A stretch of DNA of 64,000 bases from Lentibacillus lipolyticus (GCA_004145795.1 SEIO01000001.1:186001-250000); one strand, 5' to 3'. Positions 27,906 through 37,436 are shown, numbered from the stretch's first letter. The notes: generated by a model from the sequence alone, not told the origin. Program-made: numbers and translations.

Positions 27906-28703
27906 TCATGTACGCATGCCAAAAAATTTCTTTACCTTGTAAAACATTCCTTTTTCATCCTCCAAGGACTGAAGCGGAACTGTTTCTCCCAGCATTCTTC
28001 TCGCAATATTTCTATAGGCAATGGAGGCCTTTGAATTCCCCTGGAGAGCAATAGGCTCACCGTTGTTCGACGCCTTAATAACTTCATCATCGTCCACGAC
28101 AATACCAATCAAATCAATGGAAAGAATTTGGATAATATCATCGATATCAAGCATGTCACCATTTTTCATCATGTGATTCCGAATTCGATTGATTACTAGT
28201 TTCGGTGGATCAATAGATTCATTCTCCAGCAAACCAACAATCCGGTCAGCATCTCTGACACTTGATTTTTCCGGTGTCGTGATGACAATTGCTTTATCGG
28301 CACCCGTGACAGCGTTTTGGAATCCCTGCTCAATACCTGCGGGGCAATCAATAATAATATAATCGTATTCCTGTTTCAATTCACTGACAATGGTTTCCAT
28401 TCCATCTTTCGTGACAGCAGCCTTATCACTCGTCTGAGCAGCAGGTAAAAGTGACAGATAATCAAACCGTTTATCCTTAATCAATGCTTGTTTGAGTTTA
28501 CAACGCTGTTCAATGACATCTACAATATCGTAAATAATCCGATTTTCAAGCCCCATGATGACATCAAGATTTCGCAGGCCTATGTCTGTATCAATCAAAC
28601 AGACTTTTTTCTCCATCAGAGCCAGAGCAGTACCAATGTTAGCGGTTGTGGTGGTTTTCCCTACTCCTCCTTTACCGGAAGTAATGACAATTGCTTCACC
28701 CAT
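27906..28703 (-). CDS. minD: Septum site-determining ATPase MinD
   Basis: MinD is a membrane-bound ATPase that brings MinC to the membrane to block FtsZ assembly away from mid-cell. The 265-residue protein has the deviant Walker A ITSGKGGVGKTTTTANIG, switch II DYIIIDCPAGIEQGF, and a C-terminal amphipathic membrane helix (MFYKVKKFFGMRT). The ATG at 28703 follows AAAGGAG by eight bases and matches the family; six extra upstream codons are rejected. It overlaps the end of minC by eight bases. Confidence 0.98.
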   Translation of the reverse strand: MGEAIVITSGKGGVGKTTTTANIGTALALMEKKVCLIDTDIGLRNLDVIMGLENRIIYDIVDVIEQRCKLKQALIKDKRFDYLSLLPAAQTSDKAAVTKDGMETIVSELKQEYDYIIIDCPAGIEQGFQNAVTGADKAIVITTPEKSSVRDADRIVGLLENESIDPPKLVINRIRNHMMKNGDMLDIDDIIQILSIDLIGIVVDDDEVIKASNNGEPIALQGNSKASIAYRNIARRMLGETVPLQSLEDEKGMFYKVKKFFGMRT

Positions 28704-29382
28704 TAAGCATTCTCCTTTCAAACCCGCTTATATCCTTTCTTTTGCGCGAAAGGACCTGCAGCCGGTCAATCACGATTTTATCCTGTTCCTTATCAATAAG
28801 CCCGCACTCCATATAAACGCCTTCCGAATCATAGTCGGGAGCCCGACTGATATAGTCTGCAATACGGAGTTGATTTGGTTTCATATAGGAAGCAGCAATC
28901 ACCGCATCACGATCGCCATTAACACCAGCATGCGCAATTCCAAGCAAATTGCCCATTATAAAAATATTTCCCGTTGTAATTACTTTACCTCCGGGATTTA
29001 CATCACCCACCAGCAATAAATCTCCGACATATTCCAGCACCTGGCCGGACCGTACAATTCGATTGACAACCCTTATCTCACTTTCTTCTTTCCATGTTAA
29101 AGCCTCGTCTCTATGAACAACATTGGAATCAAAAGCATGGATTGTAAAACAGTTTTTAGCACTGATCAATTCGTTCAGCTGCTTTTTCTGCCGGTCATTC
29201 AAATAGCGGTCCCCAAGTTTGACCGTGACAGGGACAACAGGTTCATCTTTTTTTGGCTTGTATTCCGAAAGTTTATCGCTAAGCTCGTCAAGAATTGCCT
29301 CAAACGAGCTGTGGTCGTCAATAAATAATGTTAAGCCATCCTTTGTACCTTTTATTGTAATCATTTGTTTCGAATCAAGCAC
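28696..29382 (-). CDS. minC: Septum site-determining protein MinC
   Basis: MinC antagonises FtsZ polymers. The 228-residue protein has an N-terminal FtsZ-interacting domain (ITIKGTKDGLTLFIDD) and the C-terminal beta-helix that binds MinD (RIVRSGQVLEYVGDLLLVGDV, GGKVITTGNIFIMGNLLGIAHAG). The start is a GTG with GGGGTGA eight bases upstream. It follows mreD after 32 bases in the usual mre-min arrangement. Confidence 0.96.
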   Translation of the reverse strand: MLDSKQMITIKGTKDGLTLFIDDHSSFEAILDELSDKLSEYKPKKDEPVVPVTVKLGDRYLNDRQKKQLNELISAKNCFTIHAFDSNVVHRDEALTWKEESEIRVVNRIVRSGQVLEYVGDLLLVGDVNPGGKVITTGNIFIMGNLLGIAHAGVNGDRDAVIAASYMKPNQLRIADYISRAPDYDSEGVYMECGLIDKEQDKIVIDRLQVLSRKRKDISGFERRMLNG

Positions 29383-29414
29383 GTCACGTTCACCCCAATA
29401 AATTCACCTTGACA

Positions 29415-29957
29415 TTAAAAGTATGCGGAGCCTCCGGAGCCCCGTTGCTCTTTCCATTTTACAAACCGGCTGACCAGAAGCGGGTATAGAAATACCAAAA
29501 ACAACCCATTTGCAAGCGCGGTTGGAAGCATCCGATAGATCAAATAATCGTTCCAAACCACTTCTGATATGCCCGCAACCGAATACATGAGGTTAATAAA
29601 TACATCAGCAAGCACCACTCCTATGACACCGATAAGCGTGGCAGCATAAAAATTAGCATGCAATACTTTGATTAGCCCATGCATTATGTAAATGACCAGT
29701 GCATAGCTAAACATATATACACCCAGTACGCCTGTATATACCACATCTATCAAAAATCCGAAGACAAATCCATAGATGACAGATCCGTTAGCATCTTCCC
29801 TGTCAAAAAACATCATTTTTAGAATCAGGCACAACAAAACCCAATGGGGTACAAGTTGTAATTCACCACTTACAAGTGAAACAGGAAGCAAATCCAAGGC
29901 TATGCCTTCCAAAATGAGCAGCAGAAACAGCAGAAATGGAATCAGTATTCGGTTCAT
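29415..29957 (-). CDS. mreD: Rod shape-determining protein MreD
   Basis: MreD is a membrane component of the elongasome. The 180-residue protein is almost wholly hydrophobic, with about five to six helices, beginning RILIPFLLFLLLILEGIALD and containing FVFGFLIDVVYTGVLGVYMF, a typical MreD signature region. It overlaps mreC by four bases. Confidence 0.93.
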   Translation of the reverse strand: MNRILIPFLLFLLLILEGIALDLLPVSLVSGELQLVPHWVLLCLILKMMFFDREDANGSVIYGFVFGFLIDVVYTGVLGVYMFSYALVIYIMHGLIKVLHANFYAATLIGVIGVVLADVFINLMYSVAGISEVVWNDYLIYRMLPTALANGLFLVFLYPLLVSRFVKWKEQRGSGGSAYF

Positions 29958-30835
29958 GATGCTTCATCCTTCTCAGAATCATCATTATTGTCATCCGTTT
30001 GTTCCCGTTCAACAACGATAACACTATTAATGTCGTACATGTCTGCCACTGGTTCAACAAAGGCTGTCCTAGTTAGCCCATACTGGTCCGGCTTAACCTC
30101 TTTCACATTTCCAATGGGCAATCCTGAAGGAAATACACCGCCCATACCAGATGAAAAAACCAATTCATCTTCTTTTAGGTCTTTATCAGATTCTTCAATG
30201 ATTTTAAATACTAGATTCCCTGTTTTCTCATCATAACCCTCAATCATTCCAAAAATATCCTTACCTTCTTCACGGGCAATCGTTGCCGAAATCCGGCTAA
30301 ATTGGTCGAATCCTGAAAGCAGCTTAACTGTTGATGTAAATGGAGAAGCAGTTTCCACCTTCCCAATCATGCCTTCAGAAGTAATAACGGCCATGTTTGC
30401 ACTGACGCCATCCTGCTTTCCTTTGTTGATGGTCACTTGATCCATCCATTGTTCCGGCGACCTGGATATAACGGAAGCCTGAATCGGGGTATATGAACGA
30501 ATTGATTTCTTTTTCTCCAGCAGTTCCCGAAGTTCGACGTTCTCTTCTTTTAATTTCTGTACATCATAAAACAGACTTTTGTATTCGGCTATTTTTTCCC
30601 GTAATAGCTGGTTCTCGTGATAGGTATTCCTCAGATCATCAATATTTTCAAAAACTGTTGTAACATAGTCCACGGGTTTATGTACAATGCTTTGTGACCA
30701 CCCAACGGTATCCTTGATAAATTGCTCGGCCGTTGTCAAGTCCTCCCTGTCTCGTAACGAATATCCAATCATGGCTACAAGTACGATTAATCCTATTAAA
30801 AGTATGAATAATCTTTTTTTCCGGAAAAACGTCAT
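29954..30835 (-). CDS. mreC: Rod shape-determining protein MreC
   Basis: MreC links the cytoplasmic MreB filaments to external cell-wall enzymes. The 293-residue protein has a short basic N-terminus, one helix (LFILLIGLIVLVAMIGY), a coiled coil (LREKIAEYKSLFYDVQKLKEENVELRELLEKKK region, about residues 75-110) and the beta-barrel domain (VISRSPEQWMDQVTINKG, GMIGKVETASPFTSTVKLL). The ATG at 30835 lies six bases after AGGTG; three upstream codons are rejected. An acidic tail ends the protein. Confidence 0.96.
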   Translation of the reverse strand: MTFFRKKRLFILLIGLIVLVAMIGYSLRDREDLTTAEQFIKDTVGWSQSIVHKPVDYVTTVFENIDDLRNTYHENQLLREKIAEYKSLFYDVQKLKEENVELRELLEKKKSIRSYTPIQASVISRSPEQWMDQVTINKGKQDGVSANMAVITSEGMIGKVETASPFTSTVKLLSGFDQFSRISATIAREEGKDIFGMIEGYDEKTGNLVFKIIEESDKDLKEDELVFSSGMGGVFPSGLPIGNVKEVKPDQYGLTRTAFVEPVADMYDINSVIVVEREQTDDNNDDSEKDEAS

Positions 30836-30848
30836 ACATAACACCTAC

Positions 30849-31889
30849 TCATTCAAACGTGGACCTAGAAGATACATTCGGCTGGGATCGAAAATGCTGA
30901 ATGTATTCAAGCGATTTGCCTGTTCCATTTGCAACACTTTCCAGCGGATCATCCGTAACAAATACAGGCATCTCCGTTTCATCGCTGATGATATTATCCA
31001 AGTTCCTTAGCAGTGAACCGCCGCCTGACAATACAATTCCCCGATCCATAATATCAGCGGCAAGCTCTGGCGGTGTTTTCTCAAGTGTGTCCTTCACCGC
31101 CTCTACAATCGAATCAACTGTATCACGCAGGGCAACAGCAATCTCCTTGGAAGTAATGGTTATCGTTTCCGGAAGCCCGCTCAAAAGATCGCGGCCTCTA
31201 ATGTCCATTTCAACATTTTCCGTCACCTCACCAGCAACACCAATATCCATTTTGATTGATTCCGCTGAACGTTCGCCAATCATGAGATTATAGTGCTTTC
31301 GAATATAATTCGTAATAGAATCATCCATATCATCACCGGCTGTGCGGACGGATTTGCTTGTCACAATACCGCCCAGTGAGATAACTGCAACCTCTGTTGT
31401 TCCTCCGCCGATGTCAACGATCATACTTCCCGTCGGTTCCCATACCGGAAGCCCGGCGCCTATAGCAGCGGCGAATGGTTCGGCAATCGGGAAGGCATCT
31501 TTTGCACCAGCTTGTTTCGTCGCATCAACAACTGCACGCTCTTCCACCATCGTAATGCCGGATGGAACGCAAATCATCACGTTTGGCTTTTTGGCGAACA
31601 GGGATCTTGTTCGCATGGCCTTTTTAATAAAATACTTCATCATAACAGCAGTTGTATCATAATCCGCTATGACACCATCTTTCATTGGCCGGACCACTGA
31701 AATATTACCAGGTGTCCGTCCGATCATATTGTATGCGGAACTGCCAACGGCTACAACTTCGCCTGTTTGTATATCCCTTGCCACAACAGTCGGTTCCCGA
31801 ACGACAACTCCTTTGCCATGAACAAATACAAGTGTATTTGCGGTACCTAAATCTATTCCCAAATCCTGCGACAAGCTGAATTTTCCCAA
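30849..31889 (-). CDS. mreB: Actin-like cell shape protein MreB
   Basis: MreB forms short membrane-bound filaments that steer lateral wall synthesis. The 346-residue protein has the actin-fold phosphate loops [14 protein letters not shown] and [14 protein letters not shown], the adenosine motif [15 protein letters not shown] and the MreB-family stretch [16 protein letters not shown]. It is the first gene of mreB-C-D-minC-D. The 246 bases upstream hold the radC terminator and presumably the mre promoter. Confidence 0.98.
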   Translation of the reverse strand: MGKFSLSQDLGIDLGTANTLVFVHGKGVVVREPTVVARDIQTGEVVAVGSSAYNMIGRTPGNISVVRPMKDGVIADYDTTAVMMKYFIKKAMRTRSLFAKKPNVMICVPSGITMVEERAVVDATKQAGAKDAFPIAEPFAAAIGAGLPVWEPTGSMIVDIGGGTTEVAVISLGGIVTSKSVRTAGDDMDDSITNYIRKHYNLMIGERSAESIKMDIGVAGEVTENVEMDIRGRDLLSGLPETITITSKEIAVALRDTVDSIVEAVKDTLEKTPPELAADIMDRGIVLSGGGSLLRNLDNIISDETEMPVFVTDDPLESVANGTGKSLEYIQHFRSQPNVSSRSTFE

Positions 31890-32047
31890 AGCAATCTTCC
31901 TTTCCCCAGCAGCAATTCACTTATTATTCCTGTTGTTTTTATCATGAACGGTTAGTATGCTCCCTATCCCGTTTGTTCTAATGGTCTATTCTAACCATCT
32001 TCTATCGTAAAGTAAATGATAGTATCTGCGTCCTACGCAAAGCATAA

Positions 32048-32085
32048 AAGCGCCAATCTCAATTAAAAGCTGAAAACTGGCGCTT
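32048..32085 (-). terminator. Terminator after radC
   Basis: AAGCGCCA ... TGGCGCTT with a 22-base loop, followed by TTATGCTTT on the minus strand, between radC and mreB. Confidence 0.65.
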
Positions 32086-32135
32086 ATTTGTAACGTCTAT
32101 TTAATTATACGGGAAAAATCGAAAATTGGATAGTG

Positions 32136-32825
32136 TTACAAGTACCCTTTTTCTTTCAACGAGACGAATTTCCTGTCACCAATCACCAAATGGTCTAAAA
32201 GTTCGATACCAATCATTTTTCCTGATTCGGCCAAACGTCTCGTTACGTGCACATCCTCTTGAGAAGGTGCGGGGTCTCCTGAAGGGTGATTATGTGCACA
32301 AATGATGGAAGCCGCTGATCGCTTGACGGCTTCCCTGAACACTTCGCGGGGGTGTACAATAGATGCATTCAGGCTTCCAATGAATATCGTCTGCCTGTGG
32401 ATAATCTGGTTTTTCGTATTTAAAAAAAGGACAACAAAATGCTCCTGGTTCAAACTGCGCATCTCTTCCATAACATAGTCTGCGCCATCTTCCGGTGAAC
32501 GGACCACATATCGCTCACTTTGCTTAAATTGACTCATACGCCTTCCCAGTTCCATAGCGGCAAGGAGCAAAACCGCCTTCGCTTCTCCTATACCTTTGAT
32601 GGCGGTTAATTCCTCCATTGTCGCATCTTTCAGTAGATGAATACCTTCAAAATGCATTAACACTCTGTTGGCCAATACCATAACGGACTCGTCTTTCGTG
32701 CCGCTGGCAATCAATATCGCCAGAAGCTCCTGATTGGCCAATTGGCCGGGGCCGTATTTCACAAGCCGTTCACGTGGCCTTTCTTCTTTCGGAACATCTT
32801 TAATCATAATCGACGATGATTCCAT
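32136..32825 (-). CDS. radC: RadC-family JAB/MPN protein
   Basis: A 229-residue protein with an N-terminal helix-hairpin-helix segment (LTAIKGIGEAKAVLLLAAMELGRR) and a C-terminal JAMM metalloprotease-like domain. The zinc motif is visible as AHNHPSGDPAPSQEDV (HxH plus Asp). Despite the name, a role in radiation repair is not established; the biochemical activity of the family is unknown. The ATG at 32825 lies seven bases after GGGAGG, so it is preferred to the inner ATG. The family's place near mreB and the spoIIB/maf region is conserved, but no maf gene lies here. Confidence 0.95.
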   Translation of the reverse strand: MESSSIMIKDVPKEERPRERLVKYGPGQLANQELLAILIASGTKDESVMVLANRVLMHFEGIHLLKDATMEELTAIKGIGEAKAVLLLAAMELGRRMSQFKQSERYVVRSPEDGADYVMEEMRSLNQEHFVVLFLNTKNQIIHRQTIFIGSLNASIVHPREVFREAVKRSAASIICAHNHPSGDPAPSQEDVHVTRRLAESGKMIGIELLDHLVIGDRKFVSLKEKGYL

Positions 32826-33144
32826 GCACAGTCCTCCCTTAGCTAAGATACTTCCATCGTACTGGGTTATCTTCGGGCGGACAACTAGTCAAAATGATAT
32901 TTTCCCCCGCTGCAGCATGTCGAAAACAATGTCTTGCCTGGTAAAAAAGTATATTTTTAGCAGCAGGAAACAATTGAAAACGCAATAATACAAGTTTCTA
33001 TTTAAAGGGCAACTTCAATCAGGGAAAAATTCGACGCAAAGGATATGTGAATGCAGATATTCCGACAGGATAAACGCCGACAGCGATATATTGCACGCAG
33101 AATCGTTTTCAAAGGCGTCGTGTTATGATCGGCCAGGCTGTTAA
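32826..33144. other. Gap between radC and spoIIB without a supported gene
   Basis: In B. subtilis maf lies between radC and spoIIB. Here 319 bases hold only a low-quality 68-codon frame (33002-33208, minus) that overlaps the end of spoIIB and shows no Maf motifs. No clear terminator is seen. The radC ribosome site lies at its low-coordinate end, and a radC promoter is expected here. Confidence 0.5.
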
Positions 33145-34059
33145 TCACCTTGGAGCGATTCGGCTGTATTGCTTTAAAAAGACCAACATCAATTTTTGGT
33201 CCTGCCATTTACCAGCCTGTCCTATTTGCTGATATTCTTCTCTCACAGCAGCTGTAAGACCCTTTATATGTTCTGGTTTCTCCGGAATTGCATCAACAAC
33301 TTTTTCCCATTTTTCAGCAGATAAACGGTCCCCATTACTAATAGACTCAAGAGAAGCTTCCCACTGTTTCCGGTACAGTTGCAGCCATTCCTTTTCATGC
33401 TTGTCCAGCATTACCTCTTTTTCGGGTACATGCCACTCCTTTACATACACTTCCAGTTCCGCTTCTTTGAACTCATTGGCAAACTGTGCCGCTTGATCTT
33501 TTGAATCAGCGATACCTGCTAGAACAAAAAAGTAGTCATTTTTTTCCCAAGTCATGGCATCAAATCCTGCCTGACGAAAGTTTTCTGCCATTGTATCTGC
33601 ATTTGCTTTTTCGCTGAACTTTCCAGCCTGAAGCACAAATGCAGATTCCGCTTCCATCGCCGCCGCTGACACTGCATTGTCAGACTGTTCACTGTCTGCC
33701 TCATCTGCATTCTGATCGTCTGACGCCGGGACAGAGTACTGCTGACTCATTCCCTTATCAATGTCCACGAATAAATGAAGCATAAAAAAACCTAAAACCG
33801 ATCCAATAATGATGGCCGATAAAGAGGCAAACAAAAATGGTTTAAACGGTTTCAGCTTGGATTTACCGCTGAGAAAATAGCTATCCTCTCCATCTTCACT
33901 TTCTCTTCTGATCAATTCAGGTATATCAGGATCGTCAACTGCTGCCGCCTGCTCTCTTCTGAATTCTTTAATCGAGTATTTCTCATCTGAAGCAGAATGT
34001 TTATGTTTTAATCTAGCTTTATGGCCGTTCAGCCAAACGAATAGTCCCTTCTTGCCCAA
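33145..34059 (-). CDS. spoIIB: SPOR-domain sporulation protein SpoIIB
   Basis: SpoIIB localises to the sporulation septum and helps start engulfment. The roughly 304-residue protein has a basic N-terminus (KARLKHKHSASDEKYSIKEF), one membrane helix (FLFASLSAIIIGSVLGFFML near residue 80), an acidic linker, and a SPOR-like peptidoglycan-binding domain (SAFVLQAGKFSEKANADTMA ... YFFVLAGIADSKDQA, about 138-215). A helical tail follows. The frame opens with ATG 34074, but that ATG has no ribosome site, whereas the TTG at 34059 has GGGAGG six bases upstream; the latter is used. Synteny with folC and radC supports the name, which rests on architecture more than on identity. Confidence 0.8.
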   Translation of the reverse strand: MGKKGLFVWLNGHKARLKHKHSASDEKYSIKEFRREQAAAVDDPDIPELIRRESEDGEDSYFLSGKSKLKPFKPFLFASLSAIIIGSVLGFFMLHLFVDIDKGMSQQYSVPASDDQNADEADSEQSDNAVSAAAMEAESAFVLQAGKFSEKANADTMAENFRQAGFDAMTWEKNDYFFVLAGIADSKDQAAQFANEFKEAELEVYVKEWHVPEKEVMLDKHEKEWLQLYRKQWEASLESISNGDRLSAEKWEKVVDAIPEKPEHIKGLTAAVREEYQQIGQAGKWQDQKLMLVFLKQYSRIAPR

Positions 34060-34265
34060 ACCGATTCCTCCCATACGCGAGTTTGGTCAATCCTAGCATA
34101 TAGGCGGTAAAAAGTAAGACGATTATTGTCTAACTTCCAAAAAAACTTTCAACATAATGTAACAATTCTGGACTTGCAAGCCTGAAGTCTTTGCTTGCTC
34201 ATAACTCTTGCCCACCGAAACAAAAGAATGGTTCAGCAGATTTTTAATTAAGTGTGTGATCAAAA

Positions 34266-35564
34266 CTACCATTCTGCCAGCATCGTTTCTTTAAGGAATT
34301 GTCTGACATTTGTGATAAAATGGAGCGAGCCGGTTACCACGTAACAACCGTTTTTTTGCTGCGTAAAAATACGGTTAACAGCCTGGTGCCAATCTTCGGC
34401 AAAACGGACAGCCGAGTGTCTGGAATAGCGCTGAAGTTCCGTGATACTGGCGGCTCGGGGGTGCTCAAAAGTTGTTAATGTTATTGTGGAAAAATGTTTC
34501 TCCAGTCGCCGTAACATCCCTTCCATATCCTTATCTCTGAACGCAGCAAAGACAAGGTGGGTATCTGCGTCGGTACATTGCGCCGGCAGGGCCTTGGTTA
34601 ATGCCTCCGCGCCAGCCGGGTTATGTGCACTGTCTAGTATAACGGTGGGGTTATCACAAATGTACTCAAGCCTGCCTGGAATCATGGTGTCGCCCAATCC
34701 GTCTATCGCTTTGTCCCAATCAAGAGAAAAACCGCTCCGATCCAGAATAGCCAATGCCATTACAGCCAATGATGCATTTTTTATCTGGTGGCTGCCGAGT
34801 GCCTTCATGGAAATGTTCATCGGCTGAAAGCTCTCGGTTTGCCATTGAAAGGTTTGACTTTCCCTTGTCACATATAGCAGTTCTGATTGAAATGCCTGGC
34901 CGGCAGGAAATACCGGTGCGTTTTTCGGTATTGCCTCGGCAATAACTTTGCCATATACTTTTTCATTCATTTCCCCGGCAATAACCGGCCTGTTTTCCTT
35001 AATAATCCCAGCCTTTTGCCAAGCGATGTCCTCAAGGGTATCTCCTAAAAATGCCGTATGATCTTTCTCGACATTTGTTATAATCGATAGGATTGGATCA
35101 AAGCAATTGGTCGTATCGTACCGACCGCCCATCCCAGCTTCAACCAGTGCAAGGTCCACGTTTTCAGCGAAATAGACAAATGCAATTGCTGTCATGATTT
35201 CAAACACGGTTGGAGCGTTTTCCTCTTTATCAAGCTGTTGAATGTATGGATAAACCTGATTCATCAATGTTAAGATAGTATTTTCCGAGATTCTATGTTG
35301 ATTTACCGACATATGGCCCGTGATGCCATTCATACTTGGTGACTCGAACACACCGACACGAAAACCGTTAGCTATCAGCCCGTTTTTAATGAATTGAATG
35401 GTTGACCCTTTGCCATTGGTGCCTGCCACATGGATGGCTGCCACCTTTTCCTGTGGGTCACCAAGAAAGTGAAGCAATTTTTGAATTCGGTCGAGTCCGG
35501 GCTTCATTCCGAGCCGCTGCCTGTTTTCAAAAAAGGCCTGAACCTGCCAATAATGATTGAACAT
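34266..35564 (-). CDS. folC: Folylpolyglutamate synthase / dihydrofolate synthase
   Basis: FolC adds glutamate to dihydropteroate and to folates, keeping them in the cell. The 432-residue Mur-ligase-fold protein has P-loop AAIHVAGTNGKGSTIQFIK near residue 45, GVFESPSMNGITGHMSVN, LALVEAGMGGRYDTTN, the Mg/ATP loop TNVEKDHTAFLG and LDSAHNPAGAEAL in the C-terminal domain. It sits upstream of spoIIB, without the comC gene found there in B. subtilis, and is divergent from two ATP-grasp genes. Confidence 0.96.
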   Translation of the reverse strand: MFNHYWQVQAFFENRQRLGMKPGLDRIQKLLHFLGDPQEKVAAIHVAGTNGKGSTIQFIKNGLIANGFRVGVFESPSMNGITGHMSVNQHRISENTILTLMNQVYPYIQQLDKEENAPTVFEIMTAIAFVYFAENVDLALVEAGMGGRYDTTNCFDPILSIITNVEKDHTAFLGDTLEDIAWQKAGIIKENRPVIAGEMNEKVYGKVIAEAIPKNAPVFPAGQAFQSELLYVTRESQTFQWQTESFQPMNISMKALGSHQIKNASLAVMALAILDRSGFSLDWDKAIDGLGDTMIPGRLEYICDNPTVILDSAHNPAGAEALTKALPAQCTDADTHLVFAAFRDKDMEGMLRRLEKHFSTITLTTFEHPRAASITELQRYSRHSAVRFAEDWHQAVNRIFTQQKNGCYVVTGSLHFITNVRQFLKETMLAEW

Positions 35565-35666
35565 ATTTACACCGCTTTTCTTTAAGAAATGTAGCTATCT
35601 GACACTTACAACAGGGTTATTATAGCAATAATTTGCTGTAATTTGAACGAAGAAGGGAAGAGAACA

Positions 35667-36560
35667 ATGGAACTGCAAGGCTGGGTAATTTATAACGGAT
35701 ATTTACAGGGGAACAAATTTCTTGATTTTGCAGAATGGATACAGCGAGCTGCTTCCAAACAGAACATCAAAATGGACATTTATCGTCATAACGAACTGCT
35801 GACTTATCTTGCAGTCAGTTCCATGTCTCTGCTCAATGTTAAAGAGACCGAGCTGCCACATTTCGCAGTATTTGCTGATAAAGATATTTATTTAGCGAAA
35901 CAACTCGAATTACTGGGGGTCCACGTTTTTAACAGCGCGGAGACAATCGCTTGCAGTGACGATAAGATTGCCACATACCAAAAACTGGCCGCTAAAGGAC
36001 TGCCAATCCCGAGAACCATTGTTGCGCCAAAGGCTTACCACCAATTAAATAGCGTTAGTCTTAACGAATACCAGGCTGCGGTTGATCAGTTGGGATTGCC
36101 TGTTATAGTCAAAGAGGCATTCGGATCGTTCGGGGAACAGGTACACATGGTTTCCACCAAAGAAGAAGTATATAACATCATACGTGAACTGCACGGAAAA
36201 CCATTTATGCTGCAGGAATGTATCTCTTCTAGTTATGGCAGGGATATGCGGCTTCATGTTGTTGGGGATAAAGTCGTCGCAGCCATGACACGGCATTCGT
36301 CCCATGATTTTCGCTCGAACGTCACCGCCGGAGGATCGATGCAAACCTACCACCCGTCAACTGAAGAAAATGATTTGGCAATCGCTGCAGCACGAGCAAT
36401 TGGAGCTGATTTTGCCGGCGTTGACTTATTATTCGGCAAAAACGGAGAACCTATCGTCTGCGAAATCAATTCCAACGCCCATATTCGGAACATGTACGAC
36501 TGTACAGGAATTAATGTCGCCGACTTCATCATGGACTATATCCGGAAAACAATGAAATGA
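35667..36560 (+). CDS. RimK-like ATP-grasp ligase, copy 1
   Basis: A soluble 297-residue enzyme of the RimK/LysX branch of ATP-grasp ligases, which join an amine such as an amino acid to a carboxylate through an acyl phosphate. N-terminal preATP-grasp domain: WVIYNGYLQGNKFLDFAEW ... VHVFNSAETIACSDDKIATY. Catalytic part: PVIVKEAFGSFGEQVHMV (ATP Lys), GRDMRLHVVGDKVVAA, HDFRSNVTAGG (substrate Arg/Asn as in RimK), AGVDLLF and VCEINSNAH with the metal-binding Glu and Asn. All key residues appear present. The ATG at 35667 follows AAGGGA; a TTG eight codons upstream is rejected. The substrate is unknown. A sigma-A-like promoter (CTGACA ... TATAGC) precedes it. Copy 2 starts nine bases later. Confidence 0.8.
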   Translation: MELQGWVIYNGYLQGNKFLDFAEWIQRAASKQNIKMDIYRHNELLTYLAVSSMSLLNVKETELPHFAVFADKDIYLAKQLELLGVHVFNSAETIACSDDKIATYQKLAAKGLPIPRTIVAPKAYHQLNSVSLNEYQAAVDQLGLPVIVKEAFGSFGEQVHMVSTKEEVYNIIRELHGKPFMLQECISSSYGRDMRLHVVGDKVVAAMTRHSSHDFRSNVTAGGSMQTYHPSTEENDLAIAAARAIGADFAGVDLLFGKNGEPIVCEINSNAHIRNMYDCTGINVADFIMDYIRKTMK

Positions 36561-36569
36561 GGTGCTTCC

Positions 36570-37436
36570 ATGGAAGGTTGGTTAATTTATAACGCGACTG
36601 ATGCAAAACAGAATGAATCGTTTATTAAATGGTTTTTGGAAGAGGCTCGGCTGCAAGATATCACGCTGCATTTTGTTCGAAGAGAGGACTTAACTATCGG
36701 CATTTTCGGAAATGCACAAACAGTACTGTTTCATAGCAGACCGGCGGTGTTGCCTGACTTTGCTGTGGTCCGAACCATCGATCCAATGCTCAGCCGTCAG
36801 CTGGAGTCACTTGGCATAACCGTTTTTAACCCGGCTGAAACAGCAGCAATCTGCAACAATAAAGCACTGACACATTTTCACGTCGGTAAATTGGGCATCC
36901 CTTCTGCAGACACAATCTTCGCGGCTAAGGGCTCACCCTTGCCGGCTAAAGCGCCAATGCCATTTCCGTTTGTTGTGAAAGATACTGGCGGGAGGGGTGG
37001 AAAACAAGTAAGCCTGGTCACGGACACGCCATCATGGGACAGTGTTCGTGAACAATGTACAAGCAGCCACGACCTCATTTTCCAGACGGCGAAGAATATA
37101 CAGCGAGGAAAAGATGTGCGGGTGTTTGTCATTGGGGAAGAAATCATTGGAGCTGTCCTGCGTGAAAATGCACATGATTTCCGTGCTAACTATAAACTTG
37201 GCGGCTCTGCTTCATGGTATGCACTTGGGGAGCATGAACAAAACCTTGTCCATCAAATAACCAGCAATTTTCGGTTCGGGATGGTCGGGATTGATTTTCT
37301 GCTGGATGAAGATGGCGGTCTATTATTCAATGAAATAGAGGATGTCGTCGGTTCCCGTACGCTTAGTGCTGTTTCCAACATCAATATTGTCAGGCAATAC
37401 ATCTCCTATATTAAAAGCGGAAACACCTTCATTTAG
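36570..37436 (+). CDS. RimK-like ATP-grasp ligase, copy 2
   Basis: A 288-residue paralog of the preceding gene with the same plan: preATP-grasp start GWLIYNATDAKQNESFIKWF, FNPAETAAICNNKALTHF, then FVVKDTGGRGGKQVSLV, GKDVRVFVIGEEIIGA, HDFRANYKLGG, VGIDFLLDEDGGLLFNEIEDVVGSRTL in separate blocks. The final metal site reads NEIEDVVGSR instead of CEINSNAH, so the second Mg ligand (Asn) is replaced by Asp and the nearby substrate pocket differs. The two enzymes thus probably act on different substrates or in sequence. The start ATG has GAGGTG five bases upstream. The two genes form one operon ending at a strong terminator, in convergent orientation to valS. Confidence 0.8.
   Translation: MEGWLIYNATDAKQNESFIKWFLEEARLQDITLHFVRREDLTIGIFGNAQTVLFHSRPAVLPDFAVVRTIDPMLSRQLESLGITVFNPAETAAICNNKALTHFHVGKLGIPSADTIFAAKGSPLPAKAPMPFPFVVKDTGGRGGKQVSLVTDTPSWDSVREQCTSSHDLIFQTAKNIQRGKDVRVFVIGEEIIGAVLRENAHDFRANYKLGGSASWYALGEHEQNLVHQITSNFRFGMVGIDFLLDEDGGLLFNEIEDVVGSRTLSAVSNINIVRQYISYIKSGNTFI

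Noticed and set aside
33002-33208. 68-codon minus-strand frame after spoIIB
   Set aside because: It overlaps the end of spoIIB, has no ribosome site and shows no Maf or other family motif.
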